Part shown: piece by piece, positions 26,119-34,650 of the stretch
How the letters are laid out: each line of letters starts with the position of its first letter
Position numbering within the stretch: position 1 is the first letter of the stretch
Assembly (NCBI GenBank): GCA_902778135.1
Contig: CACYWP010000013.1
Coordinates: 26,445 to 90,444, forward strand
Length of the DNA stretch: 64,000 nt
Source: an uncultured Coriobacteriaceae bacterium
GTDB taxonomy: Bacteria; Actinomycetota; Coriobacteriia; Coriobacteriales; Atopobiaceae
Reading direction: 5' to 3'
Position numbers and translations under genes: made by a program
The notes under the pieces: generated by a model
Databases searched by the model: none
Told to the model about the DNA's origin: nothing
Seen by the model: only the letters and a program-made list of their open reading frames with translations

Positions 26119-27135
26119 TTACCTACATCGCAGCACGCCGCCCGCCCTCACCACGCGCTCGTCCAGCGCATAGCTTCGCGGAACACCGCACCCCTCCAGC
26201 AACTGCAGAAACGCCACCTCGCGCATCACATCGGAGAAACCGAAACGCACCATACGCAGCACGCCTTGGCATGCCTCGATGTGGCTCTGCCGGCGATGCT
26301 CGTCGCCGATGACCTGCGCAATCGTCCTTCCGCCGCGCAGCTCCTCGCTTTCGTACTTCTCGAGGCCATCCAGCTCGCCAACAATGTCGCCACCCGCAAC
26401 GCTCCATACGAAGTCGGCACGATACGTCACGGCAGGGTCGATTGGACTCGTATACCCACGCTGCAAATCGGGCGCAGCCATCCCCAGCTCGAGCATCGTC
26501 GCCCGCGCGATGGACTCTCCCCCACTCTCCGCGCGCCCGTCTGCCAGCGCAAGCACCTCGAGAGCTCGCGCCAAGCCACTCATGTGCCAGCAATCCCTGC
26601 GCATCTTCTCGCCCAACGCCTGCGTCGTCAGCCCCTGCATACGCAGCGCCGAGTCCGCAATGGCCAAACCCGCACGAAAGTCCATCAACCGCAAACAATC
26701 GCCCACGGTACGCGCCAATGCTGTGACCAAAAGACCCTGGCGCCGCTCCGTCGCACCATGAGAAACCATCACAGGCCGCAAATACGCACTCTGGCGGCGA
26801 TGAGCTTTCCGGTCGGTGCGTACCCAGACCTTATCGAGAAACCGATTGCTCGCCGCAAGACCATATGCCACCGCCGCCGACGGCCCCGCAAACACCAGGT
26901 CCGGATACAACTGTTGCAGTGCATGCATCTTGTGGCGCATCCGGGCGCGCGGCTTGAGGTCCTGCCAATACGTTGGCCGTGCAAATACGAGCGGCAGTAT
27001 CTCGATAGCCATATGCGCTTCGACCGCCTTGCGCATACGATCGCGCTCGGTCCGGCCGTGCGCAACGACGCACCGTTTGCCAGTCTCCGCTGCATCCAGC
27101 TGCTCCTGTATCCACGCGTACACCCTTGCTTGCAT
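26119..27135 (-). CDS. AbiEi-antitoxin-like protein fused to a PD-(D/E)XK/DUF559-like domain
   Basis: 338 residues. The first two thirds follow the AbiEi-like layout common in actinobacteria: a helical N-terminus, then AVAYGLAASNRFLDKVWVRTDR, then ALARTVGDCLRLMDFRAGL. The C-terminal third contains YRADFVWSVAGGDIVGELDGLEKY, which resembles the D-(E/D)xK core of Vsr/DUF559 endonuclease-like domains (Asp, then Glu-Leu-Asp-Gly). No AbiEii toxin gene is adjacent. A defence or nucleic-acid role is inference. RBS AGGAGACG. Confidence 0.65.
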   Translation of the reverse strand: MQARVYAWIQEQLDAAETGKRCVVAHGRTERDRMRKAVEAHMAIEILPLVFARPTYWQDLKPRARMRHKMHALQQLYPDLVFAGPSAAVAYGLAASNRFLDKVWVRTDRKAHRRQSAYLRPVMVSHGATERRQGLLVTALARTVGDCLRLMDFRAGLAIADSALRMQGLTTQALGEKMRRDCWHMSGLARALEVLALADGRAESGGESIARATMLELGMAAPDLQRGYTSPIDPAVTYRADFVWSVAGGDIVGELDGLEKYESEELRGGRTIAQVIGDEHRRQSHIEACQGVLRMVRFGFSDVMREVAFLQLLEGCGVPRSYALDERVVRAGGVLRCR

Positions 27136-27288
27136 CGACGTCTCCTGCCGCTCGCCTCATCCAAGCGTACCGGCCATCGCCGCATGCCCACCCGACAAAG
27201 CAAACTATGCTCGCAGCTAGGTCGCACCATGCTTGCCACCAGCTTGCACGCACGAGAAACAAAGCACCTAGCAGGCAATTCACAGCAA

Positions 27289-27320
27289 TTGGGCGCTACG
27301 GTTGCAGCCGTAGCGCCCAA
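27289..27320 (-). terminator. Strong hairpin downstream of flavodoxin
   Basis: TTGGGCGCTACGG pairs perfectly with CCGTAGCGCCCAA (13 bp, 6-nt loop). There is no U-tract on either side, so it may terminate weakly or protect an mRNA end. Confidence 0.45.
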
Positions 27321-27350
27321 CTCCCACACACATATCTGTACCGCACCATC

Positions 27351-27386
27351 GACGTAAAAACGTGCCAGACTAGGCAGTTTTACGTC
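27351..27386. repeat. 36-nt hairpin repeat, copy 4
   Basis: Arms GACGTAAAA / TTTTACGTC pair perfectly over 9 bp. Compared with copy 1 the pairs at positions 5 and 6 are changed on both sides, which keeps pairing. Confidence 0.7.
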
Positions 27387-27422
27387 ACCCGGACGCGCCG
27401 CTTGCGACTGCACCGCACAAAC

Positions 27423-27458
27423 GACGCGAAACTCCAGCTACAGCCCGTCTTTTGCGTC
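27423..27458. repeat. 36-nt hairpin repeat, copy 5
   Basis: Arms GACGCGAAA / TTTTGCGTC, 8 of 9 paired. Same length as the others; lies 72 nt from copy 4. Confidence 0.6.
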
Positions 27459-27510
27459 GCATCGGCGCATCGCTCTCGGCATGCACGCACCGCTCCTCGG
27501 CTCGTACAAC

Positions 27511-27909
27511 CTACGCCAGCTTGGCAGCAGCATCCTTCAGCGCTGCCTCAGCCTCGTCGTCTGGCTCGAGGTTGGCAATGACGGTCTCCACGACGTTGAC
27601 ACCGTCACCCTCGGCAGCGTCCTTCCAGGTATCCATCCACTCGCCGGTACCCCAGTCATAGGAGCCGAACAGCACGACGGCCTTGCCGCCCAGCTCGCCC
27701 TTGCAGGCATCCCACAGCTCCTCGAAGTCGGGGTCGAGCTCCTCGGCACCCATCGCGGGGCAACCGAACGCGAGCGCGTCGTAGTCGGCGCACTTGTCAG
27801 CCGAGAAGTCCTCCCAGGAAATGGCCTCACCACCTGCGGCCTCGGCCAGGATGTTGGCCATGGCCTCGGTGTTGCCGGTCTGGGACCAATACACAACTGC
27901 AACGCTCAT
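27511..27909 (-). CDS. Flavodoxin
   Basis: 132 residues. The FMN phosphate loop is VVYWSQTGNTEAMANIL, and the isoalloxazine loops are FGCPAMGAEEL and FGSYDWGTGEWMD. It is a short-chain flavodoxin, an acidic one-electron carrier that replaces ferredoxin when iron is scarce; the Feo operon is near but on the other strand. It follows the DUF3793 gene by 76 bp. RBS AAGGAGG. Confidence 0.95.
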   Translation of the reverse strand: MSVAVVYWSQTGNTEAMANILAEAAGGEAISWEDFSADKCADYDALAFGCPAMGAEELDPDFEELWDACKGELGGKAVVLFGSYDWGTGEWMDTWKDAAEGDGVNVVETVIANLEPDDEAEAALKDAAAKLA

Positions 27910-27985
27910 GCAAATCCTCCTTGGATCGTCTCTCCAAACCCACGCCCCTGTGCGCGAGCCCTATTGCCTCGTTCCGTGCACACCC

Positions 27986-28666
27986 CTACCCCGCGAACAG
28001 TGCCCTCAGTGGCTCGCCTGACGCAAAGCGCGTGCGGCAGCGACGCTCGTGAGCCTCGAGTGCGCTGAAGCGACGGCGCGCAGCCTGTTCGTCGCCAAAC
28101 GCCAGCCATGCGCCACGACAGGTAGCAACCCTTCCCTCCACGAACCCGCGCACGTCCTCGGGCGGGTATCCCAAGAAGACGCCTATCTCGTGCGGGAAGG
28201 TCATCTCACCCGCACCCAGGGAGAGGTAGTACGCGACCAGCCTGTGACGCAGTTCGCGGACCAGCTGGTCCACCGTTGCCCCGACATAGCCACACGCGCG
28301 CAGGATGGCTAGCCCCTCGACGTCGGCAAGCGTGCGACCCAGCAGGTCAGGTCGCCAGACAAGCAGGTAGACACGCTTGTCTGTGCGATGGAGCACCGTC
28401 ATCGACATGCCATAGCCCGGCAGCGCCCCCGCATAGGTGCGCAGCGCCTCGTCCAAAACATGGCGTGACAGCTTGCGCCAGCGCCCCGCCGTGTAGACGC
28501 GCATCGGCATGTTGAAGATGGCGGCCGGCTTTGCCCCAGCGATCACCCCACCCGCCATGCGCACGAGGGTCTCAGAAAAGGCCAGGCAGACATCGCTCTC
28601 GCATGTGTCGCAACCCTCGACGAGCTCATCGGTCAGGCGCACGCCCATGGCATGCTGCTCGCTCAT
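27986..28666 (-). CDS. DUF3793-family protein
   Basis: 226 residues from the ATG at 28666. Family landmarks: FSETLVRMAGGVIAGAKPAAIFNM near the N-terminus, LYRT-type block VLHRTDKRVYLLVWRPDLL, and FPHEIGVFLGYPPEDVRGFVEG. The function of DUF3793 is unknown; it often occurs beside flavodoxin and iron-related genes, as here. The start overlaps the stop of a 36-residue ORF (ATGA), so the two are probably co-translated. Confidence 0.8.
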   Translation of the reverse strand: MSEQHAMGVRLTDELVEGCDTCESDVCLAFSETLVRMAGGVIAGAKPAAIFNMPMRVYTAGRWRKLSRHVLDEALRTYAGALPGYGMSMTVLHRTDKRVYLLVWRPDLLGRTLADVEGLAILRACGYVGATVDQLVRELRHRLVAYYLSLGAGEMTFPHEIGVFLGYPPEDVRGFVEGRVATCRGAWLAFGDEQAARRRFSALEAHERRCRTRFASGEPLRALFAG

Positions 28667-28773
28667 GCGCGACAACCCTCCTCGGCAAGGAGGTTTCTGC
28701 GCAGGACCTCGCGCACGACGACCGAAGTCCCCGCTACGAGTGTGGCAACGCCGATTGCAGGCAGCACTTCCAT
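28663..28773 (-). CDS. 36-residue protein upstream of DUF3793
   Basis: MEVLPAIGVATLVAGTSVVV, then REVLRRNLLAEEGCRA. It has AAAGGAG at 7 nt and ends in ATGA overlap with the DUF3793 gene. One hydrophobic stretch (residues 4-20) followed by a basic-acidic tail suggests a tiny single-span membrane protein. It is supported by the ribosome site and the coupling, not by homology. Confidence 0.55.
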   Translation of the reverse strand: MEVLPAIGVATLVAGTSVVVREVLRRNLLAEEGCRA

Positions 28774-28942
28774 GGCAGCTCCTTTCGTTCGGGCACCCTC
28801 CCCCAAGCGGAAAGGGGTGCCGCCGGCCAGGGGTGAGACGCCGACGGCACCCGTGAAGGCGTCGGGAGTGCGGGGAGAGGGTCCGCAACTCCTTCGGCAG
28901 GAATACTCGACCGGACTTGCAGTCCGTCGACCGGGCCAGTCG
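28774..28942 (-). other. GC-rich structured stretch between enolase and the small ORF
   Basis: 169 bp. On the minus strand it has a hairpin just after the enolase stop (CGACGGACT / AGTCCGGTCG, 28908-28929), and a second with arms GGGTGCCG / CGGCACCC (28813-28851) followed by CTTTCC. It serves as the enolase 3' end and as the leader of the next transcript. It does not match any riboswitch I can recognise. Confidence 0.4.
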
Positions 28943-30310
<1,368 letters not shown>

Positions 30311-30408
30311 GGTGGCATCGGAAATTTCTTCGAGTGGTTTGTGGATCCGCGCAGACGCGCTGCCGACGGCCTTCGTTTAGCCCGGGGAATTACTCCCCCA
30401 CCGGCCGG

Positions 30409-30873
30409 CTAGCGACGCCGCTTGCGGCCCGTAGGCTCCTCATGATCGCAGGTAAACTCGCACAGCAGCGCCATCAGCACCAGCGCGACACCGGCCACGC
30501 GGGCATAGGGCAACATGAGCGTACGGCACTGCATGCTTGCCTCGGCACACAAGGCGAGCGCTGTGCCCGGCAACACCGCCACGAGCACTCCCACCACCGC
30601 CAGCAGGAGGTCGAAGCTGCGCTTGGTTGCCTTGTCGGCCCCAAAGAGTCGCACCACAGCCAGGCCCACGGCCACAAAACCAAGCCCCGTGAGTACGCGT
30701 CCTGCCGTGGCACAGGCGGCAACCGACCCATCCGCATGCGAACAGGGCCCCGCGATGGTGCGCACCCCGGTCAGCAGCAAAATGGCAACCACCGAAAGCA
30801 CCACATCCAGCGCCCCCGTATGAGGCCGCGGCGGCGTCTTCGTGCGCTTCTTGCTCTTGCTGTTCTTGCCCAT
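30409..30873 (-). CDS. DUF4418-family membrane protein
   Basis: 154 residues from the ATG at 30873 (GGAGGGCGAG upstream). After a Lys/Arg-rich start (MGKNSKSKKRTKTPPRPH) come four membrane spans. The conserved pattern of DUF4418 is visible: TGVRTIAGPCSHADGSVAAC between spans 1 and 2, and ASMQCRTLMLPYARVAG between spans 3 and 4, giving paired cysteines and a histidine on the outer side. The function is unknown; metal-related operons are a common setting. It is divergent from feoA. Confidence 0.75.
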   Translation of the reverse strand: MGKNSKSKKRTKTPPRPHTGALDVVLSVVAILLLTGVRTIAGPCSHADGSVAACATAGRVLTGLGFVAVGLAVVRLFGADKATKRSFDLLLAVVGVLVAVLPGTALALCAEASMQCRTLMLPYARVAGVALVLMALLCEFTCDHEEPTGRKRRR

Positions 30874-30967
30874 AAGGCTCGCCCTCCCTCGTTGTGTCCG
30901 CACCAAACCTTAGCAGACTCGAGGCCCCTGCACGTTGGCCTCAGCCATTCCATTATGTAAGTCATGG

Positions 30968-30996
30968 TTGACTCTGTGATAAACCTAGGCTAACTT
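30968..30996 (+). promoter_or_regulatory. feoA promoter with overlapping iron-box-like palindrome
   Basis: TTGACT, exactly 17 nt, TAACTT. The sequence TAAACCTAGGCTAAC (30980-30994) overlaps the spacer and the -10. Its complement, GTTAGCCTAGGTTTA, resembles the centre of the IdeR/DtxR box (ttAGGTTAGcCTaACCTaA). A related copy lies upstream of 33957. Iron-dependent repression is expected (inference). Confidence 0.65.
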
Positions 30997-31039
30997 ATGT
31001 CTGTTAGTTACAGTGAACTTCTAGGAAAGGCGGCGCACT

Positions 31040-31249
31040 ATGCCCCTTACGCTTCTTCATGCGGGTGAGAGCAGCATCATCACGCGCATCGGCGGAAAGC
31101 CAGAAACACGTCAGTTTCTCGAGGGGCTTGGATTTGTGGTAGGCACCCCCGTCACCGTTATCAGCGAGATTGACGGCAACGTCATCTGCGCCATCAAAGA
31201 CACCCGCGTGGCCATTAGCAAAGAGATGGCCAGCAAGATCTTCGTCTAG
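31040..31249 (+). CDS. feoA: FeoA-type SH3-like protein (first copy)
   Basis: 69 residues, a single SH3-like FeoA domain (RIGGKPETRQFLEGLGFVVG, TPVTVISEIDGNVICAIKD, TRVAISKEMASKIFV). FeoA proteins bind and modulate FeoB at the cytoplasmic face. It is the first gene of the iron operon. RBS AGGAAAGG. Confidence 0.92.
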   Translation: MPLTLLHAGESSIITRIGGKPETRQFLEGLGFVVGTPVTVISEIDGNVICAIKDTRVAISKEMASKIFV

Positions 31250-31316
31250 CGCCCAAGGCGCCATTTCTCTGGTTATCAGCATGGTGCACCTGCACCTGCA
31301 AGGAAGGAGTCAATAC

Positions 31317-31550
31317 ATGACACTGCGAGAGGTCAAGGTCGGTCAGACCGCTAAGGTCGTAAAGCTTACGGGCACCGGCCCCGTCAAGCGCCGCATCATG
31401 GACATGGGCATCACCAAGGGCCAGCTTGTGCGCGTCATCAAGGTTGCCCCCCTCGGCGACCCCATGGAGATCACCGTGCGCAACTACGAGCTGTCGGTGC
31501 GCAAGGCTGACGCCGAGATGATCGAAGTCGAACTCGTCGAGGAGGCGTAA
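31317..31550 (+). CDS. feoA: FeoA-type SH3-like protein (second copy)
   Basis: 77 residues: LREVKVGQTAKVVKLTGTGP, VKRRIMDMGITKGQLVRVIK, and the typical end DPMEITVRNYELSVRKADAE. This copy has the more canonical FeoA sequence of the two. Starts with AAGGAAGGA upstream, 67 bp after the first copy, and stops 5 bp before feoB. Two different FeoA proteins per FeoB are common in anaerobes. Confidence 0.94.
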   Translation: MTLREVKVGQTAKVVKLTGTGPVKRRIMDMGITKGQLVRVIKVAPLGDPMEITVRNYELSVRKADAEMIEVELVEEA

Positions 31551-31555
31551 GGCCC

Positions 31556-33817
31556 ATGGCAAACATTACCATTGCCCTTGCAGGCAACCCCAACTGCGGT
31601 AAGACCACGCTCTTCAACGCCCTCACCGGCTCCAACCAGTACGTGGGCAACTGGCCCGGCGTCACGGTTGAGGAGAAGCACGGCAAGCTCAAGGGTCATG
31701 CCGACGTAACCATCGCCGACCTCCCGGGCATCTACTCGCTGTCCCCCTACACGCTGGAGGAGGTCGTCGCCCGCGATTACCTCACCGACCAGCGCCCCGA
31801 CGCCATCCTCAACATCGTTGACGGCACCAACCTCGAGCGCAACCTCTACCTCACCACGCAGCTCGTGGAGCTGGGCATCCCCGTGCTCGTGGCCATCAAC
31901 ATGATGGACGTCATCGAGAAGAACGGCGACGTAATTGACCTCGCCGCGCTAGCCAAGGCGCTCGACTGCAAGGTCGTGGCCATCTCGGCTCTCAAGGGCA
32001 CGGGCATCAAGGAAGCCGCCGAGGAGGCTGTGGCGCTGGCCAAGAGCAGCATCAAGCCCATCCCGCAGCACCGCTTTGCGGGCTCCGTTGAGCACGCTAT
32101 CGCCCACATTGAGGAAGTCAGCGTCCACAACCTGCCCGAGGAGCAGCAGCGCTGGTACGCCATCAAGCTTTTCGAGCGCGACGAGAAGGTGCAGCAGAAG
32201 CTGGGCCTCTCCGCCGAGACCATCGCGCACATCGAGGGCGACATCGCTGCTTGCGAGACCGAGCTCGACGACGACGCCGAGTCCATCATCACCTCGCAGC
32301 GTTACGACTACATCACCTCGATCATTGACGGCTGCCTGCGTCGCGCCTCCCGTGGAGAGCTGACCACCTCCGACAAAATCGACAAGGTGGTCACCAACCG
32401 CTTTGCGGCCCTGTTCATCTTCGCCGGCATCATGTACGGCGTGTACTGGATTGCCATGGGCCCGTTTGGCACCTTCCTCACCGACTGGACCAACGACGTG
32501 CTGGGCGGTGAGTGGCTGACCGAGGGTTCGCGTGCCATCTTCGAGGGCATGGGCCTCTCCGACTGGCTGGTGGGCCTGCTCGCCGACGGCATCTTCGCCG
32601 GCGTGGGCGCCGTCCTTGGCTTCGTGCCGCAGATGCTCGTCCTGTTCCTGCTTCTCGCCATCCTTGAGGACTGCGGCTACATGGCTCGTATCGCCTTCAT
32701 CATGGACCGCATCTTCCGTCGCTTCGGCCTCTCCGGCAAGAGCTTCATCCCCATGCTCATCGGCACGGGCTGCGGCGTTCCTGGCGTTATGGCCTCGCGT
32801 ACCATCGAGAACGAGCGTGACCGCCGCATGACCATCATGACCACCTGCTTCATCCCCTGCGGCGCCAAGATGCCCATCATCGGCCTCATCGCCGGTGCCC
32901 TCTTTGGCGGCGCAGCTTGGGTCTCCACCAGCGCCTACTTCATCGGCGTTGCCGCCATCATCATCTCGGGCATCATGCTGAAGAAGACCGCCATGTTCGC
33001 CGGTGACCCCGCGCCCTTCGTCATGGAGCTTCCGGCGTACCACATGCCCACCGTGGGCAACGTGCTGCGCAGCATGTGGGAGCGCGGCTGGTCGTTCATC
33101 AAGAAGGCCGGCACCATCATTCTGCTGTCCTCCATCATCATCTGGGGCCTCAAGAGCTTCGGCACGGTCAACGGCCAGTTTGGCATGGTTGACACCCTGT
33201 ACGAGAACGAGGAGCTCGTGACCGACGAGTACGTCGAGAGCGTCGCTGCCCGTACCGGCATCACTGCCGACGAGGTCAACCCCATGGACGACTCGCTGCT
33301 GGCTACCGTGGGCAACACCTTTGCCCCCATCTTCAAGCCGCTCGGCTTTGGCTCCTGGAAGCCCGCCGTGGCTACCGTCACGGGCCTGGTGGCCAAGGAG
33401 GAAGTTGTCTCCACCTTCGGCGTGCTGTACAACTACGACACCGACTCCGAGGACTGGGATGACGAGGGCTCGCCGGTGTGGGCCAACGTCAAGGCCGACT
33501 TCGACTCCTTCAGCAACGGCCATGGCCAGCTTGCCGCTTTCGCGTTCATGATCTTCAACCTGCTCTGCGCGCCGTGCTTCGCTGCCATGGGCGCCATCAA
33601 GCGCGAGATGAACAACGGCAAGTGGACCGCTATCGCCATTGGCTACATGTGCGTGTTTGCCTACGCGGCCGCCCTCGTGGTGTACCAGCTTGGTCTGGCG
33701 GGCTCCGGCGCTCTGAACCCGATTGGTATGGTTGCCGCCATCGCCGTGCTCGCGTTCGTCTGCTACATGCTCTTCGTGAAGAAGTACCAGGAGGCAGACA
33801 AGCTGCTCGTCAAGTAG
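31556..33817 (+). CDS. feoB: Ferrous iron transporter FeoB
   Basis: 753 residues. The N-terminal G domain has ALAGNPNCGKTTLFN (G1), GNWPGVTVEEKHG (G2 region), DLPGIYSLSPYTLEE (G3) and INMMD (G4). The membrane part has the two Gate regions, with TGCGVPGVMASRTIENERD and CFIPCGAKMPIIGLIAGAL holding the conserved cysteines. It imports Fe2+ across the inner membrane, coupled to GTP hydrolysis. A good terminator follows. Length and order feoA-feoA-feoB are standard. Confidence 0.97.
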   Translation: MANITIALAGNPNCGKTTLFNALTGSNQYVGNWPGVTVEEKHGKLKGHADVTIADLPGIYSLSPYTLEEVVARDYLTDQRPDAILNIVDGTNLERNLYLTTQLVELGIPVLVAINMMDVIEKNGDVIDLAALAKALDCKVVAISALKGTGIKEAAEEAVALAKSSIKPIPQHRFAGSVEHAIAHIEEVSVHNLPEEQQRWYAIKLFERDEKVQQKLGLSAETIAHIEGDIAACETELDDDAESIITSQRYDYITSIIDGCLRRASRGELTTSDKIDKVVTNRFAALFIFAGIMYGVYWIAMGPFGTFLTDWTNDVLGGEWLTEGSRAIFEGMGLSDWLVGLLADGIFAGVGAVLGFVPQMLVLFLLLAILEDCGYMARIAFIMDRIFRRFGLSGKSFIPMLIGTGCGVPGVMASRTIENERDRRMTIMTTCFIPCGAKMPIIGLIAGALFGGAAWVSTSAYFIGVAAIIISGIMLKKTAMFAGDPAPFVMELPAYHMPTVGNVLRSMWERGWSFIKKAGTIILLSSIIIWGLKSFGTVNGQFGMVDTLYENEELVTDEYVESVAARTGITADEVNPMDDSLLATVGNTFAPIFKPLGFGSWKPAVATVTGLVAKEEVVSTFGVLYNYDTDSEDWDDEGSPVWANVKADFDSFSNGHGQLAAFAFMIFNLLCAPCFAAMGAIKREMNNGKWTAIAIGYMCVFAYAAALVVYQLGLAGSGALNPIGMVAAIAVLAFVCYMLFVKKYQEADKLLVK

Positions 33818-33837
33818 TTGGATTCGCCCTTCCTTTC

Positions 33838-33873
33838 GGGCCGTCGGTATCCTGCGCCGACGGCCCGTTTTTT
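33838..33873 (+). terminator. Rho-independent terminator of feoB
   Basis: GGGCCGTCGG pairs with CCGACGGCCC around a 9-nt loop, followed by G and TTTTTT. Confidence 0.95.
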
Positions 33874-33904
33874 ATGGACTTCAGCGCTGAGGTGTCTACA
33901 ATTG

Positions 33905-33919
33905 TTTACCTAGGGTAAC
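33905..33919 (+). promoter_or_regulatory. Iron-box-like palindrome upstream of the FeoB-associated genes
   Basis: TTTACCTAGGGTAAC agrees with the feoA-promoter copy at 12 of 15 positions, with the CCTAGG centre kept. A possible -10 TACAAT (33897-33902) ends just before it, so a bound repressor would block initiation (inference). Confidence 0.55.
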
Positions 33920-33956
33920 CTTCTATCCGTTACCGTCTATCAGGAGGGAGTAGGTC

Positions 33957-34196
33957 ATGCAACAGCTTTCGCTGAATCTGGCAGACGTTGTCGTCCTCTC
34001 CATCATCATCGGAGTCGTAGCGCTTATTGTGCGCGGCATGCTTCGCGGCACCATCCGCACCTGTGACAGCGCAAGTTGCAGCGGCAACTGCGGGAGCTGT
34101 GGGAGCCAGTGCGCTTCGCCGCGCATCAAGCTCACGCGTGAGCAGCGGGCGCAGCTTCGCGAGATCGATCGCCGTGCAAAGGAGGCACAGCTGTGA
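33957..34196 (+). CDS. FeoB-associated Cys-rich membrane protein
   Basis: 79 residues. One membrane span (ADVVVLSIIIGVVALIVRGML), then the cysteine cluster TCDSASCSGNCGSCGSQC (six cysteines), then a basic tail. This is the small protein family regularly found behind feoB (FeoC-like position); it may bind iron or an iron-sulfur cluster. RBS AGGAGGGAG. It has its own candidate operator. Confidence 0.85.
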   Translation: MQQLSLNLADVVVLSIIIGVVALIVRGMLRGTIRTCDSASCSGNCGSCGSQCASPRIKLTREQRAQLREIDRRAKEAQL

Positions 34197-34444
34197 TTCA
34201 GACCACCATCGGCATTGACGGCATGATGTGCGAGATGTGCGAGGCGCACATCAACGACGCTATCCGCAGGCACTTTACCGTCAAGAGCGCCAAGAGCAAC
34301 CGGAAGAAGAAGCAGTGCGTCGTGGTGTCGGAAGAGCCGCTCGACGAGGCACGCGTGCGGGAGGTCATCGATGAGACCGGCTACGACTACCTCTCCATCA
34401 GCTCCGAGCCCTACCAGAAGAAGAAGCTGTTCGGGCTCTTCTAG
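34193..34444 (+). CDS. Heavy-metal-associated (HMA) domain protein
   Basis: 83 residues starting with GTG that overlaps the previous stop (GTGA). HMA fold: TIGIDGMMCEMCEAHINDAI with the CxxC metal motif (MMCEMCE) and EVIDETGYDYLSISSEP. The middle is Lys-rich (SNRKKKQC). A soluble metallochaperone for copper, or in this setting possibly iron, is likely; the family is best known for copper. Confidence 0.85.
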   Translation: MIQTTIGIDGMMCEMCEAHINDAIRRHFTVKSAKSNRKKKQCVVVSEEPLDEARVREVIDETGYDYLSISSEPYQKKKLFGLF

Positions 34445-34519
34445 GCACGACGACAAACGCCCTTCCTTCCGGCGCGGGGGTCCCTTCTGGGGCTCCCGCG
34501 CTGCCTTTGGCTGCCAGGG

Positions 34520-34650
34520 GGACCCGTCCCTGTGGCAGGCCACCTCTGGCAGCCCCCACCAGCCGGCGGACCCGTCCCCCTGGCAGGCCACCCCTGGCAG
34601 CACCAGCCGGTGGACCCGTCCCCGTGGTAGGCCCGATCTGGGGTCACAGC
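34520..34650 (+). repeat. Tandem repeat of about 45 bp (three units)
   Basis: Units beginning GGACCCGTCCC at 34520, 34568 and 34612, each continuing with a GTGGCAGGCCACC-like hairpin and CTGGCAG. Spacing is 48 and 44 bp. It fills the gap between the convergent HMA and ApbE genes, with a GC-rich hairpin before it (about 34470-34503). Confidence 0.65.

Larger units (their letters stand above)
27136..27510. other. Intergenic region with hairpins between flavodoxin and AbiEi-like gene
   Basis: 375 bp without a gene. It contains the 13-bp stem at 27289-27320 and two copies of the 36-nt hairpin repeat. Confidence 0.5.
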
